A stretch of DNA of 64,000 nt from Bog-756 sp963835465. Its GTDB lineage: Bacteria > Actinomycetota > Acidimicrobiia > Acidimicrobiales > RAAP-2. Below the pieces are notes generated by a model. The model saw nothing but the letters and a program-made list of their open reading frames with translations, did not search any database and had not been told where the DNA came from. Below, piece by piece: positions 1 to 10,043 of the stretch (the first letter of the stretch is position 1; the number at the start of each line of letters is the position of its first letter). The position numbers were made by a program, and so were the translations under genes. The DNA is taken from positions 1 to 64,000 of the forward strand of contig CAWIFR010000007.1 in assembly GCA_963835465.1 (NCBI GenBank), given 5' to 3'.

Positions 1-101
1 TGGGCTGCGCCGTAGAACGACGAGAGCAGGACGGTCTTGCCGCTGCCGCTCTCACCGAATACGGCGATCTGTTGCTGAAGCTCTCGGTTCTTGATGCGCA
101 T
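1..101 (-). CDS. P-loop NTPase, 5' end only (runs off window)
   Basis: Reading the minus strand from the ATG at 101 gives 33 codons that stay open to the window edge. They contain a Walker A motif (GESGSGKT, about residues 16-23) placed immediately after a hydrophobic strand (IAVF), as in P-loop NTPases. The short N-terminus, with the P-loop close to the start, resembles small GTPase-like or TRAFAC-type proteins, but the nucleotide-specificity motifs lie outside the window, so the subfamily is not decidable. It is divergent from the regulator remnant at 190. What is seen is the motif; the function is inference. Confidence 0.6.
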   Translation of the reverse strand, partial: MRIKNRELQQQIAVFGESGSGKTVLLSSFYGAA

Positions 102-189
102 ACTCGGACGGTACTTGGCTGTCGATCGAGAGACAATCCGCCTAGCGGCAGAAGGTATGCGTCAAAGCCAAAATCGATCAGCTCCTCAC

Positions 190-466
190 GTAGATCTGAT
201 GTTCTCCCAGTACGTGGAGACCCGCTACGCCTCCGAGCTCCTCGCTGACGGAGCAGAGGGCGTGGGTTACCTATTGAAAGACAGGGTGGCTGAAGTCAGC
301 GACTTCATCGAGGTACTTCCTGATGTGTCGCCTCCGGGGGACGGCCCTCGACCCTGATCTCGTGGCGCAGCTGATAGGAATCTCGCGCCAGGCTCAGTCG
401 ATCGCTGTCCTATCCCCTCGAGAGCGAGAGGTCCTCGCTCTGATGGCAGAAGGGCGATCCAACCGC
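190..466 (+). pseudogene. NarL/LuxR-type response regulator remnant (both ends lost, frameshifted)
   Basis: From 193 a frame encodes the late receiver segment of a NarL-family regulator: FSQYVETRYASELL, followed by GVGYLLKDRV with the conserved receiver lysine. Near 325 the match moves to another frame (GTALDPDLVAQLIG) and continues with LSPREREVLALMAEGRSN, the start of the LuxR helix-turn-helix. It then stops matching after about 466. The N-terminal phosphorylation site and most of the HTH are absent, so no functional protein can be made. This family normally sits beside a histidine kinase; none is visible here. Confidence 0.8.
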
Positions 467-587
467 AGGTACTCCGGAGGTTGCATCCCGGAAGTGCCGG
501 TAAGGGGCACGGGCATACCCGCCGCAGACCCGGCGATCTGGGACACCTGTCCGGGGCGCTCAACGTGCCCGCTTAGATGGGTTCGGT

Positions 588-1419
588 TCAGTGAACTTCG
601 CAGTGACATGGATCTCGTGGTGGTGACGTTCTTGAGCAGGTGCCGCTGCGATCAGTTGGCGGCCGAGGCGCCAGGGTGGAGGCGAAGATCTGCCAGGCCA
701 GCAGGCTCTTCGCCACCAGCGACAGGGTCACATAGACCCGCTCGCCGAAGAGGTAGTCGGCCCACCGACCGACCTTCTTGTACTGCAGCCACTGGTTGAT
801 GGCGAAGCAGTTGAAGAACACGAAGAGCGAGAAGAAGATCGCGTAGACGAACCCGGGCGGGTGCTGGTTGGCCCCGGGACCGATCAGGTAGATCCCGATG
901 GCGATCCACGGGACGATGCCGGCCAGGCATCCGATCCAGAACGGTCCGAGCCCCGTACCCGGACGCTCATAGCGCTCCTGCATCCAGCCGAAGCCGATCA
1001 TCGACGCGTTGACGCCGATGAGCGCGATCAGGGCTGCGATGTCGCTGATCCCGATCAGCATGGCGATGAGCACGATCATGATCGACGAGCTCAACGAGTA
1101 CTCGATCCAGCGATACGGATTGCGTCCCTTCAAGAGTTGCGGCCTCGTAGTTCGTCCATCCGGGTCCGACAACGTAGAAGTGGGCGATGGCCGAGAGCAG
1201 GAAGAAGGCGGCGATCGCGACTGCGAACCCGACATTGAACAGGACGACCTGCTGCTGTCCGACACCGGGGCCGGGGGGGCCGGTCATGTAGGTGGCCCGC
1301 ACCGGCAGCGAAAAGCTGTTGGCCAGGACGACGATGAGGACCGCCTGGACGAGGTGCAGACCCCCGGCAGCGGCGTTGTAGGGCCGAAGGCGGGCGATGG
1401 ACGTCTGCTGGTCGGTCAC
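588..1419 (-). CDS. Heliorhodopsin, split by one frameshift
   Basis: Two overlapping minus-strand frames together form a complete heliorhodopsin. The first, from the GTG at 1419, gives the N-terminal half with the typical LRPYNAAAGGLHLVQA and ATYMTGPPGP segments. The second, to the stop at 588, gives WIEYSLSSSIMIVLIAML, GISDIAALIALIGVNAS, a GERVYVTLSLVAKSLLAWQ segment and about five membrane helices. The lysine in VAKSLLAW is the expected retinal Schiff-base residue of TM7. The reading frame changes near 1138-1143 (around NYEAA / LLKGRNPYRW), consistent with one missing base. Heliorhodopsins are inverted-topology retinal proteins of uncertain physiological role. No carotenoid or retinal gene lies nearby. 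Either a sequence error or a recent null mutation. Confidence 0.9.
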
Positions 1420-1638
1420 CTCAGCACGCTACCGGCCACGCCGACCGTCGATTACCGACGATGGCGATGTCCTCGTGGGCGTCGGACGGGCAACGGGGAT
1501 GGTTGCCGCTGGGACGAAGTTCATGAAGGTCGAGCATCCTCCGTCGATAAGCGACCCGCTCCCGGCGTTCTGGGGGCAGGGGGTCTGCTTGTTCGAACGC
1601 CCTGAAGATCGATCCATAGGGATGCTCCGGCAGCGGTC

Positions 1639-2145
1639 CTACTCGGTACTGATCTTCTCGAGTCTCTCCAGGCTGGTCGCCATGGATTCAAGGACCGGAT
1701 TGGTCCCGTTGATCCACGCCCCGCCATCAAGTAGGAGGTCCTCCGGTAAGGGGCCGGAGTCAAAGACCTCGGTGACCACGGTGGCGTCGTCACCATCTGG
1801 AGTTAGGATGTAGCCCCAGCGGTAGCCGGCAGGAATGCCGACCTTGGATGGATCATTATCCTCAGCCCGAGATGGGTCTCCGGGGGCGGATTCCCAAAAG
1901 ATGCGCCGATCTGGCTCGAACTCCACCACATAGTTGAGCATGAGGTAGTCGTCACCGAGCCGATGCATCTTCATGCTGAAGGTGTCGCCCACCTCGGAGA
2001 TGGGACGGTCGAGGACCGCCCCACGGAGCATGCCGGACCCATCGAAATCCACGTGACGTTGCGGATTCGCCAGGATCTTGAAAATGAGGGCCGCCGGTGC
2101 TTCGATTCTGCGTGACACTTCGGCCGGCTTGCTTTCCTCTGCCAT
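1639..2145 (-). CDS. SRPBCC (START-like) domain protein
   Basis: About 168 residues starting MAEESKPAEVSRRIEAPAA. The pattern S-R-x-I-x-A-P-A-A-x-I-F, then L-A-N-P-x-x-H near residues 20-30, and a C-terminal amphipathic helix (TNPVLESMATSLERLEKI) is typical of the SRPBCC / polyketide-cyclase-like fold, a helix-grip barrel that binds hydrophobic ligands. The open frame extends upstream, but the homologous part begins at the ATG at 2145, which is why that start was chosen. It is followed downstream on the same strand by the heliorhodopsin gene (220 nt gap). The ligand is unknown. Confidence 0.85.
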   Translation of the reverse strand: MAEESKPAEVSRRIEAPAALIFKILANPQRHVDFDGSGMLRGAVLDRPISEVGDTFSMKMHRLGDDYLMLNYVVEFEPDRRIFWESAPGDPSRAEDNDPSKVGIPAGYRWGYILTPDGDDATVVTEVFDSGPLPEDLLLDGGAWINGTNPVLESMATSLERLEKISTE

Positions 2146-3010
2146 GGTCCAGTCTTCACTTTCAGCCGGGTCGATCTTCAGATCATGGCTGAGCGGTGAG
2201 CGCCCGGCCACCGTTGTTCCGAACTGCCCCACCGTCCCGGCGTTGGGGGGCACCTGATGAAGTCCGGCTGTCAGGGGCCGGGCGGTGGGGTATCCGGGCC
2301 GGGTGCGTCGCCAATCCTCGTCCACGAAGTTCCGCCGCACCGACACGGAGAAGGCGGCCGTCTCTGCAATGCGTCATGTGGGGTCGGACCACCGACGGCA
2401 AACACGGCACGAGTTCGTCGTCTTCCGCAGCTATCGCATTGCTCGACTTGGGCGTTTGGGTCCGGCATGGCACGCCACTCTACGGCCGGGGCGCACCGGG
2501 TGTGACTCGCACCCGCTGTTATACAGGTGATCCGTAGGGTCCGGGCTGTCCCCTATCGAACCACACTCATTGGGCCTCGGTGACTCCCTCGATGAGGCCC
2601 TCGAAGAGTTGACGCCGGTCCCTCTGACCACGCTGGTCGGCGTGCTTGCGCTGACGCTTCAAGATGGTCACGAACTGTGGAGCGGCGCTCAGATCGGCCT
2701 CGAAGCGAACGACGAACCCATCGACGACCGGGCGCATGATCCGACCGTAGGAGTCGAAGACCTCCGTCGCCTCAGCGTCGTATGACTCGACGCCATGAGA
2801 TGGGAGGCGATCGAATGCCCACATGTCGCCCTGGTCGTTCCTGATGAACGGAGGCACGGGGTCATCGCTACCTGCCATGGTTGCCAGCCTACGACTGTCC
2901 CATCCAACCGGCGTTGGGAGACATCGCTCCATTCGTCCGGATTGCCTGCGACGCACCAAGGCACGACCGACCGACTGCTTGCTATCGTGCGCCATCAGGA
3001 GGTGGCGGCC
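2146..3010 (+). other. Region without a supported gene
   Basis: No open frame here has a recognisable domain; the minus-strand frame covering 2567-3382 is antisense to the following dioxygenase gene. Around 2485-2525 (minus strand) there is a tRNA-like T-arm (stem GGGTG/CACCC), but no acceptor, D or anticodon arm accompanies it. Nothing else is seen. Confidence 0.5.
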
Positions 3011-4098
3011 ATGCAGAGTGAAGTGGTGAATACCGAGCCCATCGAACTTGCCATTCCTAGCGGTCAAGCCGAGCCTCCGCTCTATCGCAGCAGATACGGC
3101 GGCCTGTGGGTCGACCGGCGGGATGCGCATGACCTCTTGGAGGGCCGTCTGGCCAGGGGTGAGGTCACCGATGCCGATGCCCAGGCCCTGGCCCACTACA
3201 TCGACTACGGCTATGTGGTGTTTCCGAAGGTTGTCGACGAGTCCGTGATCGATGAATATGCAGCCCTCTTCGAAGGTGCTTGGGATAGTCCCCCTGATGG
3301 CTGCTGGCTTCAGTGGAAGCAGCAAGCCTTGCCCATGGATCGGAAGTTCTATGACGAGGTTGCCAAAGTCGGTTCGCTGCACCTCTGGTTCGACCGGGCT
3401 GCCGAACTGATCTTTCCGCCACCAGTCTTGCGGTTCTTGACGCAGATCTATGAACGGCCTCCCGTGACGTTCCAGACGTTGACCATGCGGAAGGGCTCTG
3501 AGGAGCCGCTACACACCGACACCGGACCCCTGACGCTCACCGAGCCGATGTCGCTGGTCGGTTCGTGGCTTGCGCTCGAGGACGTACGCCCCCACTCCGG
3601 GGAGTTCCAGTTCGTCCCCGGGAGTCACCGGGCGCCCGAGCTGTTGCACCACGGTACAGACAAGGGACATCACGGCGACCATGACGAGTACTACAAGATT
3701 CTGACGGCCGCCCTTGATTGGTCCAAAGAACACGGGTCTCAAGACCGAGAGCTTCATGGCAAAGAAGGGAGATGTCCTCATCTGGCACGGGGACCTCCTC
3801 CATGGGGGAGCGCCGATCGAGGATCCGACCAGAACACGCAAGAGTTTCATCGCGACCTGATGCCCCTCGGCGTGATGCCGTTGATGTTCAACTTCTCCCG
3901 CTTCAGTGCGGTTCCCTATGCCGAAGGCGGCTACACCCTTGATGCCCTTTGGAGTGACATGGTCTCCTCGGATGACTCTCCGCCCCAAGTGCCGGACACC
4001 GTTCGGTCAACCTGTGGAGAGATTGGGTCCCGCTGGCACTGCGAAAGCAAGTCCCACCGTCGCTAGCCGAATGGCTACACGAGCACGCCCGTCGCTGA
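3011..4098 (+). CDS. Phytanoyl-CoA dioxygenase (PhyH) family protein, frameshifted
   Basis: From the ATG at 3011 (MQSEVVNTEP) the protein reads as a PhyH-family Fe(II)/2-oxoglutarate oxygenase. It has the proximal metal motif HTDTG (about residue 170) and the region WLALEDVRPHSGEFQFVPGSH. At about 3740 the match leaves the first frame for another (KKGDVLIWHGDLLHGGAP, carrying the distal metal histidine, then RTRKSF). At about 3855 it returns (MPLGVMPLMFNFSRF), and near 4000 it probably shifts once more to end at the TGA at 4096. Conservation in all frames suggests base-calling errors or a very recent mutation. Substrate unknown. A second PhyH-family gene lies at 7270. Confidence 0.8.
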
Positions 4099-4163
4099 AC
4101 AGTCGCTATCCCTTGTCGTCACTGCCTATTGTTGACGCTGGGAGGCGAAGTTCATCCCCCAAT

Positions 4164-5529
4164 CTATGACACCGATTTCGACACGGTCGGCAGAGGAGGA
4201 TGAAACAGACTCAGTTGGTGGGTCTTCATCACTTCCGCCATGTGCCGAATGAAGTGGGGGTCAAAATAGGGGTTGGGATAGAGAGCACTCTGCACCACGC
4301 TGTTCGGTTCGGCGTCGATGCGATAGGCGACCTTAGCGGCTCGCACCTCCAACCCTCGCTCACGCGCCGATTCCAGTCCAGTGAAGGCCCTGACGAGAAC
4401 CGACAAGGCGATCACCCAGACGATGACGATGCGATTAAGGAGAACGACCGTGTCCGGCCACTGCCTGGACTCGGTCGTGGCCGTAGGAAGTCCCAACCAT
4501 CGTTCGAAGGCACCGTCGCGGTAGACATGATCAGGTGACCGAGATCGCTTGGACTCCCAGCGGAGGGTCGGGCGACTCAATAGGGCTAGATAACAGCCCA
4601 GCAGCACGAGCAGATCGAACGTGACATAGCGGTACGAACTGGTCACTCCGTAGTGGGAACGGACTCCGTTGTGATGGCGGCGAACAGCAAGCCGAACACG
4701 ATCAAAGCCACGCCGAGGGGGCCACTATCTCCGTCCCCTCGCCGAATCCCATAGAAGATGAGGACCCAGATCGCAATCACAAACACGACAACACCGAAGG
4801 CGCCATTGGAGAGACCTAAACCGGTGAAGAAGACTCAACGGCCTGGACCGGATGATGGAAGACGAAGGAAGGGCCCGAACCGCTGGATTGAAAGCTGAAG
4901 TTATAGAAGTACAAAGCACCCGCGGCCAACCCGGCGACGATCCAAACCAGAACCTGTCGGAGGGATCTTCTACGGTGGTAAAGGAGGACCAGACCGGCGG
5001 GCCAAATGAAAAGCCCCTGAAGCGATGAGAGGCTTCCAACGATGGCTGCTGCGCAAGCAGCAGCCATCACGATTCCACCAAGTCTCTGGACGTCCAGAAG
5101 GCATATTGCGACGGCCATCGCCAGCATGACGAGATACCAGGCCATCTGGAATCCCCATAGCGTGTCTTGGCACTGCACGAAGGTGAAAACCACCACGAGC
5201 GCCGGGACGTAGTAGATAAGGCGGATTGATGGCGACCGCCTTTTGTGGGCGAAGACGATCAGTGCCGCCGCCATTGTGAGAAGAATCGCACTGAGGTATT
5301 CCTCGGTATGGACATTGAAATGGGTCGCAGAGGCAAGGACCAGAACAACAAGATTCGGAAAGAAGATCCGATTCTCGTTGTGCTGAGCCCAGAGCGAACT
5401 AATGGTCAGGGAGTGCGAGTACGTATGGTTGATCACATTGATGTCGAACCACTGGTCCAACCACACGACATTGGCGCCGTAGTGATGGATCAACCAGAAG
5501 TAGGCGGCGATCGGTAGGATCAGGGCCAC
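4164..5529 (-). CDS. Polytopic membrane protein, frameshifted, unknown function
   Basis: The minus-strand frame from 5529 encodes about 235 residues with some eight hydrophobic segments and a conserved-looking loop (LDQWFDINVINHTYS, HNENRIFFPNLVVLVLA). After about 4845 the reading moves to a second frame that adds two more hydrophobic stretches (GVVVFVIAIWVLIFYGI). It then moves to a third (SSYRYVTFDLLVLLGCY) that runs to the stop at 4164. The whole would be about 450 residues with 10-12 helices, the architecture of integral-membrane glycosyltransferases of the GT-C type, but no catalytic motif is certain. The first codon lies about 30 bp from the IS30 remnant, so the 5' end may be truncated. 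Confidence 0.65.
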
Positions 5530-5560
5530 GACCGTTACACAACACGGTCATGATCAGTGA

Positions 5561-6036
5561 TCGCCCGCAGAGGTGGCTGATCGGGCCGTCCCGGGCCACT
5601 GGGAGGGTGATCTAATCATTGGTAAGGCCGGGGCCTCGGCGGTCGGCACACTGGTCGAGCGCAGCACCCGGTAGGTGCTGTTGTTGCACCTTCCCGACGG
5701 CCGATCGGCCGAGCAGGTCGACACGGCCATGAAGGTAGCCATCGCCACGTTGCCTGGTGAGCTATTCCGGACGATCACCTGGATCAGGGATCCGAGATGT
5801 CTCGCCACAGCGAGTTCACCATCGACACCGGCATCCCGATCTACTTCTGCGATCCGCACAGTCCGTGGCAGCGCGGCTCCAACGAGAACACCAATGGACC
5901 GCTCCGTCCGCACATGCCAAGAGGAACCGATCTGTCGCTGCTCTCGGTGGACGATCTGGCCAAGATCTCACGCAGTCTGTACAACCGTTCCCGCAAGACT
6001 CTCGGAATGATGAAACCATCGGAGAAGTTCTCCTGA
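5561..6036 (+). pseudogene. IS30-family transposase, C-terminal remnant
   Basis: Starting at 5561 the frame reads SPAEVADRAVPGHWEGDLI, the part of IS30 transposases holding the first catalytic aspartate. An in-frame TAG then follows (after VERSTR, near 5672), and a missing base near 5785 interrupts the second aspartate region (TW-DQGSE). From 5797 the match continues in another frame with IYFCDPHSPWQRGSNENTNG, which carries the third catalytic residue (glutamate), and ends ...KTLGMMKPSEKFS. The N-terminal helix-turn-helix half is absent, and no terminal inverted repeats were found. This is a dead element lying between the membrane-protein gene and tRNA-Val. Confidence 0.9.
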
Positions 6037-6244
6037 ACTTCTTGCGCACACTGCTAGAGCCCGCCGTGACGTTGATCTGAACAATAGAGAGGCGACGCCA
6101 GCACCGATCCGCTGATATCAGGACCGTCGATCGGTCCAGACGACTGGACAGCAGCTTCGCGACGGACTGGACAACGGCGGCCCATCCTGGCGCTGTCGGG
6201 GACCCGCCCAGTTCAGGATTTACCGTCCTGAACTGGACTTTCTC

Positions 6245-6320
6245 TGGTGGGCCGTGCGGGACTTGAACCCACGACCCCTTGCGTGTCATGCAAGTGCGCT
6301 ACCAACTGCGCCAACGGCCC
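6245..6320 (-). tRNA. tRNA-Val (anticodon GAC)
   Basis: The minus strand from 6320 folds as a complete cloverleaf. Acceptor GGGCCGT pairs with ACGGCCC. The anticodon stem CTTGC/GCAAG encloses the loop ATGACAC with GAC at positions 34-36. The T arm is GTGGG-TTCAAGT-CCCGC. The discriminator is A, and CCA is encoded (6245-6247). Length is 76 nt including CCA. Confidence 0.95.
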
Positions 6321-6400
6321 GAGGCATCAGACGATACCACCGCCGTGCTCCACCGCCCTGCTGTACGGTGGCGGCCCCTGGTCGGGGTCGGACTCACTCG

Positions 6401-7222
6401 CTACGGCACCGAAGACGTCGCGGGTGTTGACCGTTCGACGGCTCCCCATCCGCTGAACTCTCGATGGCGCTCCAACTGCACGGCATGGCCACCCCGTAGC
6501 CCGAACAGCCGCTTGGCCAGCAGCAGGTACACGGCGATGGCCACGTTGATGATTAGTGTGATCACCTTGAACACACTCACGCTCAGGCTGAGCTCATAGA
6601 TCTCGATGGGAACGAGCGCCACAGTGGCTACGAGGGTCAGGTACTCCGCCCACCGCTTGGAGAGCCACAACCCGACCATTTCAGTGGCCTCCAACGCCGC
6701 GTAGGCCGTCACCAGCAGGCCGAGCTGGATCAAGCGGGTGGGCGAGTATTTGAACGCCCGTCCGAGGTAGCCGAGGACCCCCCGCACCTGCGACTCTCCT
6801 GGGGTGGTTCCCGACAGATCGCTCATTATGTTCACGTAGTCCCGATGCAGCGTCGCATCATGCCTGGCGAATGTGTAGAGGATGATGGCCAGTGTGGTCA
6901 GCACGAGGACATGGATGGCACGATCGACGGCGATCAGACGGAGAACGTAGCGATCCCGGAGCATGGGGCCGCGCAGGGGTACCTCGATGTCGTCCCGGTC
7001 CGGCATCCGTTCATGCGACGGGTCAGTTGGTGGTTCGCCAGCGATCCAGGCATCGCATCGGAGGCACCGGTACCACCGAACCCCATCGCGCTCTCGGGCC
7101 AGGATCGCATCCTCGGGGAGGAGATGGGCCACGTCCGTTCCCACCAGGGCGTGACCCTTCCACCCGCACGTCAACAGTTCATAGAAGTAGTCCGGGCGTC
7201 GCTTCCGTTTCTTCTGTACCAC
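6401..7222 (-). CDS. DUF2127 family membrane protein
   Basis: 273 residues. The N-terminal about 90 residues are soluble and contain a C-x2-C pair (RCLRCDAW, near residue 54) that could bind metal. The rest has four hydrophobic helices, with the family-typical stretch RLIAVDRAIHVLVL, the segment YAALEATEMVGLWLSKRWAEYLT and IPIEIYEL-like residues near 210-220, which identify DUF2127. The function of this family is not known. It is divergently transcribed from the dioxygenase-like gene at 7270, leaving 47 nt for both promoters. The C-terminus is a short polar tail. Confidence 0.8.
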   Translation of the reverse strand: MVQKKRKRRPDYFYELLTCGWKGHALVGTDVAHLLPEDAILARERDGVRWYRCLRCDAWIAGEPPTDPSHERMPDRDDIEVPLRGPMLRDRYVLRLIAVDRAIHVLVLTTLAIILYTFARHDATLHRDYVNIMSDLSGTTPGESQVRGVLGYLGRAFKYSPTRLIQLGLLVTAYAALEATEMVGLWLSKRWAEYLTLVATVALVPIEIYELSLSVSVFKVITLIINVAIAVYLLLAKRLFGLRGGHAVQLERHREFSGWGAVERSTPATSSVP

Positions 7223-7269
7223 CCCAGCACCATAGGCTCGGACTCTGACGGGTTGGTGAAGGGGGAGGC

Positions 7270-8084
7270 ATGACCGACGACATCGAGTTTCACGCGAACC
7301 GGATCGAGCAGGACGGCTACACCATCGTGGACGGTGCCATCGAGTCCGACCTGATCGATGCGCTTCTCGACGACCTGCTCCGACTTGAGCGCGACCTGGG
7401 TGTCGTTCCCGCCGCCAACGCCTTCGAAGGAGTCAGGACCACCCGTATCTACAACCTGCTGGCCCATGGACCGCACTTTGAGCAGATCCCGGTGCACCCG
7501 GCCATCCTCCCCATCTGCGAGCAGGTGCTCGATCCGGGTCTCCTGGTCTCTTCACTCTCCTCGATTTCCATCGGGCCGGAAGAGACGCCCCAACCCATCC
7601 ACGCCGACGATCAGATGATCCCGCTCCCCAAGCCCCATCCGCCCACGGTCTGCAACACCATGTGGGCTCTTACCGAATTCACGGAAGCCAATGGCGCCAC
7701 CCGAGTCATCCCGGGATCCCACCGGGCCAATGAGTCGCCCGACCTCCGGCAAAGCTACGGCTCGGTGGCCGCCGAGATGGACCGGGGCAGCGTCCTGGTG
7801 TGGCACGGCAGCCTGTGGCACGGGGGTGGGGCCAACACCACGGCCACCCGAGGGTGGGGATCGCCATGAATTACTGCGCCGGCTACATCCGACAACAAGA
7901 GAATCAGCAGCTAGGCATCCCGGTGGATCGGATCCGGGCCTTCAGCCCCCGACTTCAAGAACTGGTCGGCTTCGGGGTGTACCGAGGCCTTATCGGCCAC
8001 ATCGACAAGCAGTCGCCCGCGACGCTGCTGCTGCATGGGTCAGGTTCGGGCATGGTTTGGGATCAGATGTCACCCCCGGGGTGA
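7270..8084 (+). CDS. Phytanoyl-CoA dioxygenase (PhyH) family protein, one frameshift
   Basis: From the ATG at 7270 the frame gives about 195 residues of a PhyH-type Fe(II)/2-oxoglutarate oxygenase. It has the metal motif in PIHADDQM, the segment TEFTEANGATRVIPGSH, and the distal histidine in VWHGSLWHGGGAN. After about 7850 the match shifts to the frame GIAMNYCAGYIRQQENQQL, which continues to the TGA at 8082-8084; one base appears to be missing in the G-rich run near 7852-7860. Total about 270 residues, normal for the family. Substrate not predictable. It is only distantly similar to the copy at 3011, so this is not a recent duplication. Confidence 0.85.
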
Positions 8085-8092
8085 GCCGAAGG

Positions 8093-8506
8093 TCAAACGC
8101 TCCCGTCCCGAGCGTCGTCCCTCGTCTCACGCTGGACGAGCTCCACATCGAGCAGCTCCTCTTCGGGGGCCTCTTCCAGCATCATGAGCGCGCTCTCGGC
8201 CTCGGGGAGGGCTCGGAGCAGTTCATCCAGCTTTCGCTGGGTCGCCGCCTGCTCACGGCCCTGGGTGTGCTGGATCACAAACACCATCATCAGCGTGACC
8301 ACCGACGTCCCCACTACGAAGGCCGTCTCCCAGTCGGCGGAGAATGAAGTGGGCACGCCAATCCCGATGGCCACGACCAGAACCGCTGCAAGCAACAGTG
8401 CGGCCCCGGGCAGCGAGCTCAGATGGTCGACCCGGTGCAGCAGCCGGCTGCTGGGTGAGAGATGACGCGGTCCTGGGCAGTATCCGGTCTCGCCGAGACC
8501 ACTCAC
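8093..8506 (-). CDS. Low-affinity iron permease-like small membrane protein
   Basis: About 137 residues. A charged N-terminus (SRLLHRVDHLSSLPG) is followed by a hydrophobic helix (ALLLAAVLVVAIGIGV), a second helix (GTSVVTLMMVFVIQHTQ), then REQAATQRKLDELLRALP and an acidic tail with MMLEEAPEEELLDVE. The order 'TSVVTLMMVFVIQHTQ-REQ--TQRKLDELL' is the signature of the bacterial low-affinity iron permease family (a two-helix, half-size relative of the fungal transporter). Whether it carries iron is unproven. It is convergent with the dioxygenase-like gene, with 8 nt between the two stops. Confidence 0.8.
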   Translation of the reverse strand: MSGLGETGYCPGPRHLSPSSRLLHRVDHLSSLPGAALLLAAVLVVAIGIGVPTSFSADWETAFVVGTSVVTLMMVFVIQHTQGREQAATQRKLDELLRALPEAESALMMLEEAPEEELLDVELVQRETRDDARDGSV

Positions 8507-8881
8507 TCCAGAGGCTGGAGCGAGGCTCCACCTCCTGTTCAGCCCTACTAGTCATGGTTCATCCTTCACGAGGGGGCTTGGCGCGCCAGTCGATCCACTG
8601 GCGCTGCCGCCGTCTTGCCTCCTAGCAATGGAAGGCGCTCGGGGGACGCCCCCGATGCCGGTGGTTGGAGGGTGTTGTCTTCGGCGGGCGGCCCCGGACA
8701 ACTACCCGCTCACCGCGTCGGTAAACAGGCCGCAGAGCCTCTGACCTGGATTCGGATCGCCAGGGGCGAATGCCGACCTGGCGTCCCGGGCCGATGGGGC
8801 CGGAGGCTGCCGCCGGGCCGCCCGGCCGGGACCTCTCCCGACCGGGCTCGTGCCTGGCCACCCAAAGAGGCCAGGACTCGG
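8507..8881 (+). other. Gene-free stretch upstream of tRNA-Cys
   Basis: The short open frames here are GC-driven and lack domains. Several GC palindromes occur (for example around 8815-8835), but no U-tract follows, so no terminator is claimed. Confidence 0.4.
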
Positions 8882-8953
8882 AGGCGGCGGGCGGAATCGA
8901 ACCGCCGTACGGGGCTTTGCAGGCCCCTGCCTAAACCACTCGGCCACGCCGCC
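8882..8953 (-). tRNA. tRNA-Cys (anticodon GCA)
   Basis: The minus strand from 8953 forms a cloverleaf. Acceptor GGCGGCG pairs with CGCCGCC. The anticodon stem GGGGC/GCCCC encloses the loop CTGCAAA (anticodon GCA). The T arm is GGCGG-TTCGATT-CCGCC. The discriminator base is U, the expected identity element for cysteine tRNA. The genomic sequence ends CCG rather than CCA, so CCA must be added enzymatically. Length is 72 nt. Confidence 0.95.
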
Positions 8954-9002
8954 GTGGCGTCCGGCGATCCTATCGCCCCCGTCGGGATGCTTGAATCTCC
9001 TC

Positions 9003-10032
9003 ATGCGGATAGGAATGATCGCCCCACCCTGGACTCCCATCCCCCCCCTTCTCTACGGGGGGATCGAGCTTGTGGTCGATCAGTTGGCCCGGGGCCTCCA
9101 GGACGCCGGTCACGACGTGCTGCTGTTCGCCACCGGTGACTCCACGTGCCCCGTCCCCCGCCAGTGGGTGCTGCCCGCGGCCGAGGGCACCCGGATCGGC
9201 AGTGCGGTGCCGGAGATCCGACACGTCATCCATGCCTATGAGGCGGTCCAGGACTGCGACGTGGTCCATGACCACACCGTGATGGGTCCGTTCCATTCTG
9301 AGCACTATCCCGGGCTGCCGGTGGCCACCACCATCCACGGGCCGTTCAACGAGGAGCTTTCGGACATCTACCGCGCCAACGCCGACCGGGTCCCGATCGT
9401 GGCCATCTCGCACGCCCAGCGGCGGGCCGCCCCTGACATCCCCATCGCCCGGGTCATCCACCACGGAGTCGACGCCTCCCTTTCCCGGTCGGTGACGGGA
9501 AGGGCGACGACGACGGGCCCTACGTCGTCTTCCTCGGGCGGATGGCAGCGGACAAGGGGGCCCACCGGGCGATACGAGATCGCCCGCAAGGCGGGCATCC
9601 GCGATACTGATGGCGGCCAAGATGCGTGAGCCGTGGGAGATGCGGTACTTCACCGAGGAGGTGGAGCCGCTGCTCGGGACCCGACGCCCTCTACCTGGGA
9701 GAGGTGTCCCACGAGCGGAAACTCGAGCTGCTGGCCGGAGCCTCGGCCCTGCTGTTCCCCATCCGGTGGAACGAGCCGTTCGGCATGGTGATGATCGAAG
9801 CCATGGCCTGCGGCACCCCGGTGCTGGCCTTTCCCGGAGGGCGCGGCGCCCGAGGTGGTCGACCACGGCCGCACCGGCTTCATCTGCGAGGACGACGACG
9901 CCATGGTCGAGGCCATCGGCCGGCTCGACCAACTCGAAGCGGAACGACTGCCGCCTGGCGGTGGAGGGCTATTTCTCGACCAACCGCATGGTGGCCGAGC
10001 ACATCGAGCTGTTCGAGTCGATGATCGCCTGA
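9003..10032 (+). CDS. Glycosyltransferase family 4, several frameshifts
   Basis: The protein starts MRIGMIAPPWTPIPP at 9003 with the glycine-rich loop PPLLYGGIELVVDQLARGL, the standard GT4 acceptor-domain start. It continues through VVHDHTVMGP and AISHAQRRAAP. After about 9480 the homology walks through several frames: FLGRMAADKGAHRAIEIA-like residues, REPWEMRYFTEEVEPLL, KLELLAGASALLFPIRW, NEPFGMVMIEAMACGTPV (the E-x7-E donor site), VVDHGRTGFICEDDDAM, and NRMVAEHIELFESMI ending at 10032. At least five single-base shifts are needed. About 340 residues in total, normal for the family. It probably transfers a sugar from an NDP-sugar; the acceptor is unknown. Confidence 0.8.
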
Positions 10033-10043
10033 CCCGGCGACGG

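Noticed and set aside
2480..2530. tRNA-like T-arm on the minus strand (GGGTG-CGAGTCA-CACCC)
   Set aside because: No matching acceptor, D or anticodon arms at the right distance; at best a fragment.
2567..3382. 271-codon open frame on the minus strand
   Set aside because: Antisense to the conserved PhyH-type dioxygenase; no domain of its own.
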